From Macrostomum hystrix (Eukaryota > Platyhelminthes > Macrostomidae), in the NCBI GenBank assembly GCA_950097015.1, contig CATNEN010000038.1, forward strand, positions 25,643,001 through 25,707,000: a stretch of DNA of 64,000 nucleotides, read 5' to 3'. Position 1 is the first letter of the stretch, and every line of letters begins with the position of its first letter. Positions 45,404 through 55,951 of the stretch are shown here, one piece after another. Under the pieces are notes generated by a model that did not search any database, was not told the DNA's origin, and saw nothing but the letters and a program-made list of their open reading frames with translations. Made by a program: the position numbers and the translations under genes.

Positions 45404-46508
45404 GTGAGCAACCAAACTCAGCCATATGCGTTTTCCCTTGCATTTTGTTTCTACGTGGCGCAACTGAGACCAACTTCTAACAAGGACAGAGCGCGCTTAA
45501 TCACTGCTTTTATTGAAGGGCAGAATTTGAACACCGCGTCGCGCATTCTGGGCATCAAGTTGAAGACCGCCAGACATATCGTTAGATGTTTTGAGCAGAC
45601 TGGAAGGACTGATGCGCTTCCGCGAGGTGGGAGGAAGGATGCAAGGTGCAAGATGGACGAAGAGATGAGGCAAGAGCTGACCAACATTGTAGATACCAAT
45701 CCATTTGCCACCCTGAACATCATGAGAGAGCAGCTGATAGAGAGACTGCCAAATAAGCCTGCTGTCTCAATTGCCACCGTGGCCAGAGCTCTGGAAGGTT
45801 CCCTGTACACTTTCAAAATCGGATCCAAAGATGCTTATTATCGATTGTTCGACTGCAGGCCAATTCGGCCGAAGTGATCGCTGCTCGACGGGAGTACGCA
45901 CAGCTGATGACGCATTTGCCACAAGAAGTCGTTGTCATCTACATTGACGAGACAGATTCCACAATCTGTAGTCTCAGGGCTGGTCTCCGAGGGGTCAGAG
46001 TGCGCCGGCAGTGCACAACCCAGCGTGGTCCCAACCTGACAATGTGCTTAGCCGTGTCATCAACCATTGGCCTGATCAAGACTGAGATCTTCCGAGGGGG
46101 CAAACTCGACAGCGTTTTCAACAGTTTGTCACTGAGCTCATTGAGCATGCTTACGGCCTTGTTGGCAATGCAAGAGTCGTAGTTGTTTGTGACGGTCCGA
46201 CCTTCCACCGCGGTGTCACAGTGCCTGCAGTCCATCAGCCACAGTTTTCCCTACAGCTGCTTCCTGCCTACTCGCCATTCCTCCACCCATGCGCGATGGC
46301 TCACAGCGCCGTGAAGTCTCGAATCCGGCAGCAGCTGGTTGATCCATCATTCGCTGAAGAAGAGTCTGGTGGCAAGCCTGACGGGGTGAATCGTGAGGAG
46401 TGGCGCTGCATCCTGCTGGAGCGAGTTGAAGGTTGCCCACTGGGAGGTCCACTGCAGCAGGAATTTTCACCGCTGCATCATGCAGCAGCCGTTCCTGTAA
46501 TTGATTAA
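45404..46508 (+). pseudogene. Tc1/IS630-type transposase, frameshifted, catalytic Glu lost
   Basis: The first frame, to 45877, has the helix-turn-helix region: ITAFIEGQNLNTASRILGIK, then KTARHIVRCFEQTGRTD and a basic GGRK linker. The next frame has VIYIDETDSTICSLRAGLRG with the first Asp and RGPNLTMCLAVSS. A third frame has VVVCDGPTFHRG with the second Asp and LLPAYSPFLHPCAMAHSAVK, where the family normally has NP(I/C)E. Here the Glu position reads Ala. At least two frameshifts are needed to join the pieces, so the element is dead. Confidence 0.85.
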
Positions 46509-46751
46509 ACTTTCTCATTGATGTTCGTTCGTACGTGTTGCCTGTGTTTGCATGTTTGCCCGTGCGTTTGTCATCTTTAAAATGTAACCGCCTCTTGGCT
46601 TTATGGGAAATAAACGCATATGGCTGAGTTTGGTTGCTCACTGCTGAGTTTGATAGTCACGAAGAGACAGTCTATGGGCCAAACCCCCATCTTTGCCACC
46701 ATTGATTTCTATGGGTGGCTGAGATTGGATGCTCGTAGGTTGACATAGGTT

Positions 46752-48560
46752 AAGAAAAGGAATACAATTTTTTTAGGTAATTAGAGTAGTTTATTCCTAC
46801 AAGTGCACGTTATGTGTGTCGCACTACTTACATTGCATTCTGTCTGAAAAAGCTAGGAACTTATGCATACGAGCCTCATACTCGTAGCATCTTGTTAGCG
46901 CTTTGGAGAATGTAGGCAGTTTTTTGCAGATAGCATCGATTTTTCAACAGCCAATGAAAAAGTTTTCACACGGACCTTTTTCGGTTCCTTGTCGCTCTAA
47001 TAACTAAGTGCTATACAAGCATGCTGGATGGATAAGCCTTCCAAACTTTTATCGACGACTGTCACTTGGACGGCAGATTGTGGCTGCCTCAAACAATGAA
47101 AACTTTTTTACCTCTTAGACATTTTACATGTACTCGTGGGACAAAGCAGAGTATGTAAAGAGATAGAGTGACAAAATTTCTACGCTTAACTAATACTTGC
47201 ATCTATTTTACATCTGTGTGATGTGAAGCAATCGGTATTTAGGTCCCAGAGTCTCTATCAGACTATCTTTGTGACGCTTTTTTGTACATAGGATTCATAA
47301 TGTGTCATGATTTTCTAGGAAACAGGTGACACCAATTGAAGAACAGGTACAGCTCCGCCAAGGTGAAAGGTCAGTAGAGCTACAGAAGGCTGAGATGACA
47401 CACGTGCTTAAAATGCAATGTTGGTTTGCATACAGGAACCTTTAGTGCTGATTGAGTAAAAGCAATTTGCCAGCATTGCTGAGCTTATTATTTTTGCTCC
47501 TGGCATACTGTTAAACCAGCCAGAACTAGACATTCAGCAGCATAGACTGCAATATCTGTGATACATTTCGGTAGTCCATCCACACCCACACACGCGCAGT
47601 CTCTATCTGTTTCTACTCTACTTGTTGAAGGGCTCTCTCAAAGCTAATTCCACAACAAGCAAGCCCTGCCCCGCCCAAGCACGGAGTCTCGTCTAGCGAG
47701 GTCACGTGCTACTATACCAAGCTGACGAAACCATTTAGACTATAACGCACACAGCCTAGAGAATCGGACCCCAAAATACGATCCACGTCTCTTCATTCGC
47801 CAAGCTTCTTCTGGTTGTGCATGCATAGTACTTCGAACAATGGCCAGTGAGGGTGAGGTGAGAGTTGAGTAAACAACCAGTAATACCCCACCCGCCGGGT
47901 TACGAGCCGTTCGGTGTGAATGCTTGAATCGCCAGTTGTTTCTCCCGTCAGCCCTGGTTCTATAAAATCGTAATTTCCTTATTTACCTAATATTTTTCTG
48001 CACATGAAGTCTACATTCCTAAACGTTTGTCCGACGTAAAGCTTATTGATCTAAAGACTGTTGTAAATTGCACTGCTTTCGGAAGGAGGCAAATTTTAAA
48101 GCTAACGAATCAACTAAAAAACCAAGGGCACTAGTTATAAATAGGTAAGTTTTGCACAGTTTTTTTCGGATCAAATCGAAATTATATCGATCTAATATTA
48201 TTCGTATTTTATTTCGTATTGTCTTGTTGAGAAATATACGATAATTTACATTTGGAACTCTGAAGGGAGGCGGTCTTATAAAGTATGACGGTGATTTTTC
48301 AACAAGTCAAGGCTTGGGGACTTGTCGTGCAATTTACGCCATTGAGGGCCAACCTCCAAGGGACAGGTGTGTACACAGGTGTGTACACAAGCCCTGACTT
48401 TCTCATTGTAAAGGATTAGGAGTCATGCAAGATGCCTTAAGTCGTATCCCTACGACAAAGTCTCTAAAGGAAGTATTCTCTCTAGTGCTTAGAACTATCA
48501 AGGGGCCTATCTCAAGCAGTTGAAAAATATGATGACTTTCACAAATTTAATCTACAGCCA
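46752..48560. other. Intergenic, upstream of the SLC1 gene
   Basis: Contains a headless family-1 SINE at about 48300-48420 (+) (gcaatttacgccattgaggg, gtgtgtacacaagccctgac). No open frame with a known domain was found. The SLC1 promoter should lie in the last part, but no clear TATA box was picked. Confidence 0.6.
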
Positions 48561-48563
48561 AGC

Positions 48564-51500
48564 ATGTCAGTGGAGCATCACGAAAAGAACAGGCATGGCT
48601 CAAACAGCAAGACCAATGGTGCCGCAGCTGACACGGCCGAAACTGCAGACCTGCTTTCAGCGGAACTCAAGCCAGAAAAGGCGCCAAAAACTGGCAAACA
48701 AAAGGCGGTGAAATTTCTTCGCGACAACGCCTTCATGATTGCCACAATCGCGGCTGTCATTGTTGGCTTCCTCATCGGATTGGCTGTGCGCCTGACTCAC
48801 GCTGATCGAGAGATTTCACCTCAGCTGCGACTCTGGCTTGGTGAGCACAATGAGCACAGTTTTATCTGCCTTTTAACTGCAATATAAGTAATAATATAGC
48901 GGCGGGTCCGGTCGGCCATGGTCCGTCTTGTTACTGATTGATCAGTAACTCATGATTACTGAGTATATTTGCAGAAGGGCTGCGGGCAATATGATGTGGA
49001 CCTACATACTAACTGCGATCACTTTTTTGTTGTGCTCGTGCGAAGTGTCTTGGGTAAAACCTCCTAAAACATTACTGTAGTAAAGAGAAGCCCGCAAGCC
49101 AGCGGCCTATGGAAAATATAACGAAACAAACGAATGAGAAGCACCAGCAAGGTTTACGACAAGGTCAGACCTGCCTACGAATTATTCATCCGAATACAAC
49201 TGCTCGTCTAATTTCTCCCTGCCTTCCAATACATCACAATGATACATCATTTGGTGACGCTGGACCCGCAACCGGCGAGGAGGCAATTCTGCCAATTTCG
49301 CTGACTCCTGAGCACACACGCACTCAGCTACTGTGCGCAGGCACACGCTCACACAGGTGTGTACATCTGTCCTGACTTTTTCATCGTCAGGCAGTGTACA
49401 CTTCACTGTGCCTTGGAGGCTGGCCCTCAATGGCGTAAATTGCACCTCCACTGCGCCCCAAACGAATGTGGCCCTTCCGCGGAATCGAGCTCAGAGACCG
49501 TGGTGCGAGAGGCAAACGCATTAACCGCTCTTCCACCGACCCCCTTTTTAAAGTCTGCTATTGCGAATAACGAGTTTAAACATAATTTGACAATAATGTA
49601 AACTTTCAGCCATGCCTGGAGAACTTTTTATACGACTTCTAAAACTGACAATTCTTCCACTGATTGCCTCTAATGTGGTTGTCGGTAAGTTTAAAGCAGC
49701 TCATATTTAGCACTCACGTGGGGAATCATGAAATTCAGTATGGACCCAAATTTTCTTTAGTGTCTGCAAGCCTGGATCCAAAGCAGAACGGCAAGATCAG
49801 TTTGGTCTCGTTTGGCTACATTATGGTGGCAAATGTATTTTCGTCTATCATCGGTTGCGTCACAGCATTGATTGTTAAGCCAGGTGAGCGTTTATATCAC
49901 CTAGGGCTTAATGCGACCTCCACAGAGCCACCTCATTCCCTACGCCAATCTGAAACAGCCACCTCATTCCCTACCCCAATCTGGAGCAGCCACCTCATTC
50001 CCTACGCCAATCTGAAACAGCCACCTCATTCCCACCCCAATCTGAAATAGCCACCTCATTCCCACCCCAATCTGAAACAGCCACCTCACTCCCTACCCCG
50101 ATCTGGAACAGCCACCTCATTCCCTACGCCAATCTGAAACAGCCACCTCATTCCCTACGCCAATCTGAAACAGCCACCTCACTCCCTTACTCCAATCTGG
50201 ATCAACCACCTCATTCCTTAACACCAATCTGAAACGGAAACCTAATTTACTGTACTGTGAATTAGTACCTTTAATCGTTTTAAAGGACTTCAATAACTTT
50301 TTTCATAGATCATCCTCGATCAAGTCCTTATGGTATTTGAAACCTATCTCACACTATGGTCCATTTACCGGCAACTATGATTGGTTCGCAGGTCTACACG
50401 GCCTGTCAAACAGCACCACAAGTGACTCTTCGGATGGCAAGCCAAAGCTAACCTTTGCCAAGCTGACTTCATCGGACGTGTTCGCCGACCTGTTGTACAA
50501 CATCTTCCCAGACAATCTGGTTGGCGTATCGCTGTTCAAATCACAAACCACTTACAAAATACCACTGCGCGGTCAGCTGATCCAGATGGGAGTAATCGAC
50601 TCTGGCGACGCAAACGTCACAATGGAGGTGCGCGACGAGAGAGTGGTGACAAATTCGGCTTCAGTGAACATGATCGGTGTGATTTTCTGCGCCGCAGTGT
50701 TCGGTATGGCTGCCCGCACTCTGGGACCGCAGGGAGAGCCGTTCATTGCATTTTTCCGATCGCTTTCGCATGTGGTCATCAAGGTCATGCGGTGGTTTCT
50801 ATGGTATGCTGAGCTAGCGATCCAACGTCATTACTGTGCAATACCAGCTAAATTAACTTCCTAGAAACCAGCGGTAGCTTCAATGACAAGTTAGGAACCA
50901 ATACAAGCTTCAATGACAAATTAGGAACCAATAGCAGCGTCAATGATGAGTTAGGAATTAATACTAGCTTCAATGACCAGTTAAGAACTAATACCAGCTT
51001 TAATGATCAGTTAGAAACCAATATCAGCGTCAATGACAAATTAGGAAATAATTCCAGCTTCAATGGCCAGTTTGGAACCAATACCAGCTTCAATGACCAG
51101 TTAGGAACCAATACCAGCTTCAATGACCAGTTAGGAACCAATACCATCATAAAGTATCTTTAATGACTTCATTGCATTTCAGGTTGACCCCACCGGGTGT
51201 GTGTTTTATGATCGCATCGTCCATAGCAGATGTTGTTGACCCAGCTTCAACCCTGATCAAGCTGAGCCTATTCATTGTGAGTGTCACAATCGGCCTAGGT
51301 GTGCACTTCATTGTGCTGCAGGCGGTTTTCATTGCCGTGTCCAGAAAGAATCCGATTTGGTTCCTGGTTAAGACCCTGCGATCTTGGTGCATCGCGTTTG
51401 CTACTACAGCGCCGTAAGTTTTTATCGATTTTAATCTAGCTCGAAAAAAAATAATTGATTACACCTGCCCCAATCGGGACAGATTTGCAGCCGACCGCAT

Positions 51501-53229
51501 AGCCGCAGCTATTGCGTGGCGCATCTGAAGGCTGCAGTACGGCTTTTCAGTCCATGGACTGGGGAGACGCCACACCCACCCTCACTTAACTCAGCAAATG
51601 CTGGTACCCATTTAACTGCTGGGTGAACTGTAGCAATGCAGAGTTGAGCTTCTTGCTAAAGGACACAAATAGCTTCAGTGGAGGAACCGAACCTCCGACC
51701 TTCAAGTCGTGAGTCCGACGCTCTAACCACAAGGCTACAACCTACCGTAAAGACGGTATCTTACTGCGAAGAATTATCTAAATTATTTTATCAATGGGAA
51801 AACCTAGACTCCTCTTCCTCTTTCCCTTTCCTTTGCCGTTTCGAGAACAGAAAACATTTGAGATGTACCTGTAGTCACCTTAATGAAACCATCTGCATTA
51901 GTTCTTTACCACGTTAGTACCCCGTTAGTACGTTAGATTGAATGTGCTTTCCTGTCTCCTATCTTCTGTTCACGTCACATTTCAATTAAACTACACAAAG
52001 CGCTACTGAATTCTAACGCACCCGTCAAATTCAGCGTCGTAGCCATCCCGGAGATGATTGAGTGCTGCGACACCTACGGCATTGCTCATGACATCTCTCG
52101 CTTTGTGATCCCATTCGCTGCCGCCATTAAAGGCGACGGTAGTGCCTGCTTCATCTCGGTGGCAGCGGTGTTCTTAGGACAGCTCACAGGATACCCCATC
52201 ACCGTTGGCACCATCGTCATCATCGTCCTGCTGGTGTCCTCGGCTATGCTGGCTCTACCGAACATTCCGTCGGCTAGTCTGGTGATCCTAGTCACCATTC
52301 TCACCTCTGTGGGCATATCCGAGACTGAAGTGGCGCTACTGTACTCAGTGGACTGGCTTCTGTGAGTTGCCGGGGTCTCTGAGCTCGAGTCCCGCTTTTG
52401 AAAATAACATTTGCTAGCAAGACTAAAGAGCCTCTACCCAAAGTAAAGAGCCGCTACCAAAACTAAAGAGCCGCTACCCAAACTAAAGAGCCGCTACCAA
52501 AACTAAAGAGCCGCTACCAAAACTAAAGAGCCGCTACCAAAACTAAAGAGCCGCTACCAAAACTAAAGAGCCGCTACCAAAACTAAAGAGCCGCTAGCAA
52601 AACTAAAGAGCCATTACCAAAACTAAAGAGCCGCTACCAGAACTAAAGAGCCGCTAGCAAAACTAAAGAGCCGCTACCAAAACTAAAGAGCCGCTACCAA
52701 AACTAAAGAGCCGCTACCAAAACTAAAGAGCCGCTACCAAAACTAAAGAGCCGCTACCAAAACTAAAGAGCCGCTACCAAAACTAAAGAGCCGCTACCAA
52801 AACTAAAGAGCCGCTACCAAAACTAAAGAGCCGCTACCAAAACTAAAGAGCCGCTACCAAAACTAAAGAGCCGCTACCAAAACTAAAGAGCCGCTACCAA
52901 AACTAAAGAGCCGCTACCAAAACTAAAGAGCCGCTACCAAAACTAAAGAGCCGCTACCAAAACTAAAGAGCCGCTACGCACAACCCGCCACCTGCAGAGA
53001 CCGTATGCGCTCAGGTTCCATCTGTCTGTCTCACTGCTACTGTGCGGCATTCACGCATTTCATTTGTGCCGGCGATCTAAAAAAGCCTGACCAAGAAGTC
53101 GACGAAGATAAAGAGGCCGCGGCGGCGATTGCCCACGACGAAGATGACCATGGCAAAGGAAAAATATTAAAAAAAGACGAGGCCTTTAAATCGAACGGCA
53201 ACGACTTGCAAATGTCCGAGGTGGCTTGA
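48564..53229 (+). CDS. SLC1-family (excitatory amino acid/dicarboxylate) transporter-like protein, complete
   Basis: Seven phase-consistent exons: 48564-48840, 49610-49684, 49761-49883, 50392-50803, 51183-51413, 52035-52361, 52998-53229; 558 residues, the normal length. In order: TM1 (AFMIATIAAVIVGFLIGL), the MPGELFIRLLKLTILPLIAS helix, KISLVSFGYIMVANVF, NMIGVIFCAAVFGMAARTLG, VMRWFLWLTPPGVCFMIASS, the hairpin and TM7 region, VDWLLDRMRS in TM8, and an acidic/basic cytosolic tail. Binding motifs have changed: the HP1 serine run reads ATTAPVVAIP; NMDGT in TM7 reads KGDGS; AAGIPQAG in HP2 reads LALPNIPSAS; NVxGD in TM8 reads ICLSH. The fold is clearly SLC1, but coupled transport may be lost or altered. 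Three introns carry minisatellites and SINEs. Confidence 0.9.
49230..49545 (-). repeat. Full-length tRNA-derived SINE (family 1) in an SLC1 intron
   Basis: On the minus strand: the A-box part tcggtggaagagcggttaat, the B-box part ctgagctcgattccgcggaa, then a body with gtgcaatttacgccattgag, cctgacgatgaaaaagtcag and gacagatgtacacacctgtg, ending near gcgtcaccaaatgatgtatc. This is the most complete family-1 copy in the window. Confidence 0.8.
49908..50235. repeat. Minisatellite, about 31-bp unit, in an SLC1 intron
   Basis: About ten copies of a unit beginning ccacctcattccctacgcca and ending atctgaaacag lie between the exons ending at 49883 and starting at 50392. Confidence 0.93.
50862..51160. repeat. 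Minisatellite, about 30-bp unit, in an SLC1 intron
   Basis: About nine copies of ttaggaaccaataccagctt plus caatgaccag lie just before the exon at 51183. Confidence 0.93.
51480..51750 (-). repeat. tRNA-derived SINE of another family, in an SLC1 intron
   Basis: The minus strand begins with gtagccttgtggttagagcg, and the B-box arm ggaggttcggttcctcc has a perfect 5-bp stem. The body contains gtgtcctttagcaagaagct and cccagcagttaaatgggtac, resembling the conserved core of SINEs common in marine invertebrates. The acceptor stem does not pair, so this is not a functional tRNA gene. Confidence 0.65.
52418..52978. repeat. Minisatellite, 20-bp unit, about 28 copies, in the last SLC1 intron
   Basis: aactaaagagccgctaccaa repeats with very few changes. 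The low divergence suggests recent expansion or homogenisation. Confidence 0.97.
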
Positions 53230-53234
53230 CAAGC

Positions 53235-54280
53235 AGCCACGTGATCAGTTTTTTACATGGAAAAACTTTAAATTTTTTTTACGATTTGTGTGATTTTCAT
53301 TAGTTGGAAAAACTTGATGTCACCCAAACAGTAGCTAAGCAAAGATTTTGGCGCAACGGACTAATGCAAAGCACCCAATTACTGCTTAAAAGTAAGAGTA
53401 ACGTAGAGTATGAATGCTATAAATTATGGAATCTCTATTTATTCATTAGCTTTCCCTTTCACTATAAATTTAACCATTTGTCTTGATTTTTTCTGTCCCT
53501 AGTTGTACATACGTCGTCTAAACGTATGCTTTTCCTTCACAATCCCCGACAAGAAGCCATGTGGCGATCAATTTTCGGAAAAAACTTATCCTGTGGCGAC
53601 AAGACAGAATTCTGGCAAAATACAAAAATTGAGAAGACGATATTTACATCTGTTAGCTGTTAGCACAAAACCCAAAATTTCTGAAAAATTCTTGCTTTTA
53701 CTATTCTTCGACACGAATTTAAGAGTCAACTAAGGCAACCGATTGATCGATATCTTTTCTATGAACTTTGGCCAGGTTTTACGAATAGAAGCAAAAAGTA
53801 TACATTTTTTTGCAATAAAAAAACTGTTGGCTGCGGATTGAAACGCTTGAAACTTTGATTCCTTTAAGCTGTACGAACCCCTGAACTTCAACTTAATTGT
53901 GAGTCTCACGTTCTCAGCCCTCTTTGGCTCCGACCGCCATTTTTTTGGATTGGAAACGTTACTAAGTATTTTATATTCAAAATAAATAAGAGGCTTAAAA
54001 TCTGAACGGACAAATGCGAGGACAAAATGCGAGCACATGGGGGAGACATAGTATTTTCAGCCTAAAAACCAAGCTAAAAAATCATTAGGCAGTCTTAAAT
54101 TAGCTACCTAAATATCCTTTGCCCTGACTTATTTTCATAGCCATGAGTGATTAAATTCCTGGGGTGTGGGGGCTCTAGTGATGCCAAGCTAAGGCTGATG
54201 CTGATGAACAACTTGTAAGGGCGCACAGGAGTCAATATGGAGATAGGAACTTAAGAGTAAGATGCGGAGTGTAGTGACTA
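53235..54280. other. Intergenic AT-rich spacer
   Basis: Short open frames on both strands carry no recognised domain. No polyadenylation signal was firmly assigned to the SLC1 gene. Confidence 0.5.
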
Positions 54281-54281
54281 T

Positions 54282-55186
54282 AGGGGCGTAGCCAGGGGGG
54301 CAAGGGAGGGCCACGGGGTCCCCCCTAATCGGCTGAAAAAACTTTGTGGCGCCCATACATAGTACGAGTGTAGTGGCGCTTCCCGTGTGGTAGTGGTGCC
54401 CCCGTGTGGTAGTGGCGCCCCAGTGTGGTAGTGGCGCCCCCGTGTGGTAGTGGCGCCCCCGTGTGGTAGTGGCGCCCCCGTTTGGTAGTGGCGCCCCGTT
54501 TGGTAGTGGCGCCCCCGGTTTGGTAGTGTCGCCCCCGTTTGGTAGTGGCGCCCCCGTTTGGTAGTGGCGCCCCCGGTTGGTAGTGGCGCTTCCCGTGTGG
54601 TAGTGGCGCCCCCGTGTGTTAGTGGCGCCCCCGTGTGGTAGTGGCGCCCCCGTTCGGTAGTTGCGCCCCCGTTTGGTAGTGGCGCCCCCGTTTGGTAGTG
54701 GCGCCCCGGTTTGGTAGTGGCGCCCCCGGTTGGTAGTGGCGCTTCCCGTGTGTTAGTGGCGCCCCCGGGTGGTAGTGGCGCCCCCGTTTGGTAGTGGCGC
54801 TTCCCGTGTGTTAGTGGCGCCCCGTGTGGTAGTGGCGCCTCCGTTCGGTAGTGGCGCCCCCGTTTGGTAGTGGCGCTTCCCGTGTGGTAGTGGCGCCTCC
54901 GTGTGGTAGTGGCGCCCCCGTGTGGTAGTGGCGCCCCCGTTTGGTAGTGGCGCCCCGTTTGGTAGTGGCGCCCCCGGTTGGTAGTGTCGCCCCCGTTTGG
55001 TAGTGGCGCCCCCGTTTGGTAGTGGCGCCCCGTTTGGTAGTGGCGCCCCCGTTTGGTAGTGGCGCCCCGTTTGGTAGTGGCGCCCCCGGTTGGTAGTGGC
55101 TCCCCCGGTTGGTAGTGGCGCCCCCCATCAGTAGTGCCCCCAAAAGGCGCGGTTCCTCCTAGACAAAAATCCTGGCTACGCCACTG
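54282..55186. mobile_element. MITE-like element expanded by a 19-bp GC-rich tandem array
   Basis: The left end ggggcgtagccagg is mirrored by cctggctacgccactg at the right, short inverted ends of a kind seen in hAT-like MITEs. Between about 54361 and 55130 lie about 40 copies of gtttggtagtggcgccccc with variants (gtgtggtag..., cgcttcccgt). The open frame on the minus strand (GGATTKRGATTKRG-like) is a repeat artefact. Confidence 0.7.
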
Positions 55187-55189
55187 ATT

Positions 55190-55950
55190 GTGTGTACTTT
55201 ATTTCCGGGTTAAAGGAGTCCTTGGTGAGTCCTTCCTCAGCTCTTGAGTGGTTCCACGCGCATGTGTGACTCTCTGCATGTCATCTATCTAATGTGGGTC
55301 CGCAGCACTAGAGCATTTACTGAGCAGCATTGCTCAATGCACGACAGATTTAACTGTCAGGACGTCTTTTTCTAGTACCTGAACTCATGAAGTAATAAAG
55401 ACTTGAAGCCCAAGCTCCAACTTTTACTCTGACTACAACCATTAGTAAAATAACAAAGAAAATTAGAACATACATTATATAAATAATCCGAGCGTGTATA
55501 AAGTGTCTGAAAAAAATATCTCGCATTAAAATATTAGTTTAATTTTTGCAGCTTGGTCAAGATAGCAGTGCGGTTTTTATGTAACTAAATTATTTTTTTC
55601 TTATAACGATTCTTTTAATATAAACTTTTAATATAAAATGTGTTTCCCAAATAGAAAGTACTCGTAAAAATAACTGTACCTTTTCAATTACAAAAAGGAA
55701 AATTTTATTTTGCTTTTAACTTTAAAACGAGAAAACAACCTTTAGGAAACTTTAGTAGAAGTGCTATTACAAAAGTGAATTAAATTATTGTACTTGGCTC
55801 CATGGCCAGCACAAGCGAAATTAAAGTTCAGTTGGTAAGTAAAGTGCATCAGAAATGGTCGTAGTCAGTCAGTTCTAATAATAGAAGTATCGATCGATCA
55901 AATAGTTTCTAAACGGGATTCCCTTGTGAATTTCTTCTCTGTTCAGCTCA
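55190..55950. other. Intergenic with a tiny LamG fragment
   Basis: At 55308-55345 the plus strand reads STRAFTEQHCSM-like sequence (agcactagagcatttactga), a sliver of the LamG N-terminal region. Otherwise AT-rich, including the 3' flank of the Rab gene. Confidence 0.6.
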
Positions 55951-55951
55951 A

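Larger units (their letters stand above)
45163..46750 (+). mobile_element. Tc1/IS630-type transposon with about 137-bp inverted repeats
   Basis: The right arm 46614-46750 is matched in reverse by 45163-45271 plus 45399-45430, the left arm being split by a foldback insertion. Shared blocks include cctacgagcatcc, tttctatgggt and gaagagacagtctatgggcc. A broken transposase lies between the arms. A clear TA duplication was not found at the outer ends. Confidence 0.85.

Noticed and set aside
51681-51750. tRNA gene on the minus strand
   Set aside because: The T-arm stem is perfect, but the T-loop is atypical and the acceptor stem does not pair, so it is a SINE head.
53730-54038. 102-residue minus-strand open frame
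   Set aside because: AT-rich, no domain, no splice or promoter context.
54811-55143. Gly/Thr/Arg-rich 110-residue frame
   Set aside because: Translation of the 19-bp GC-rich array.
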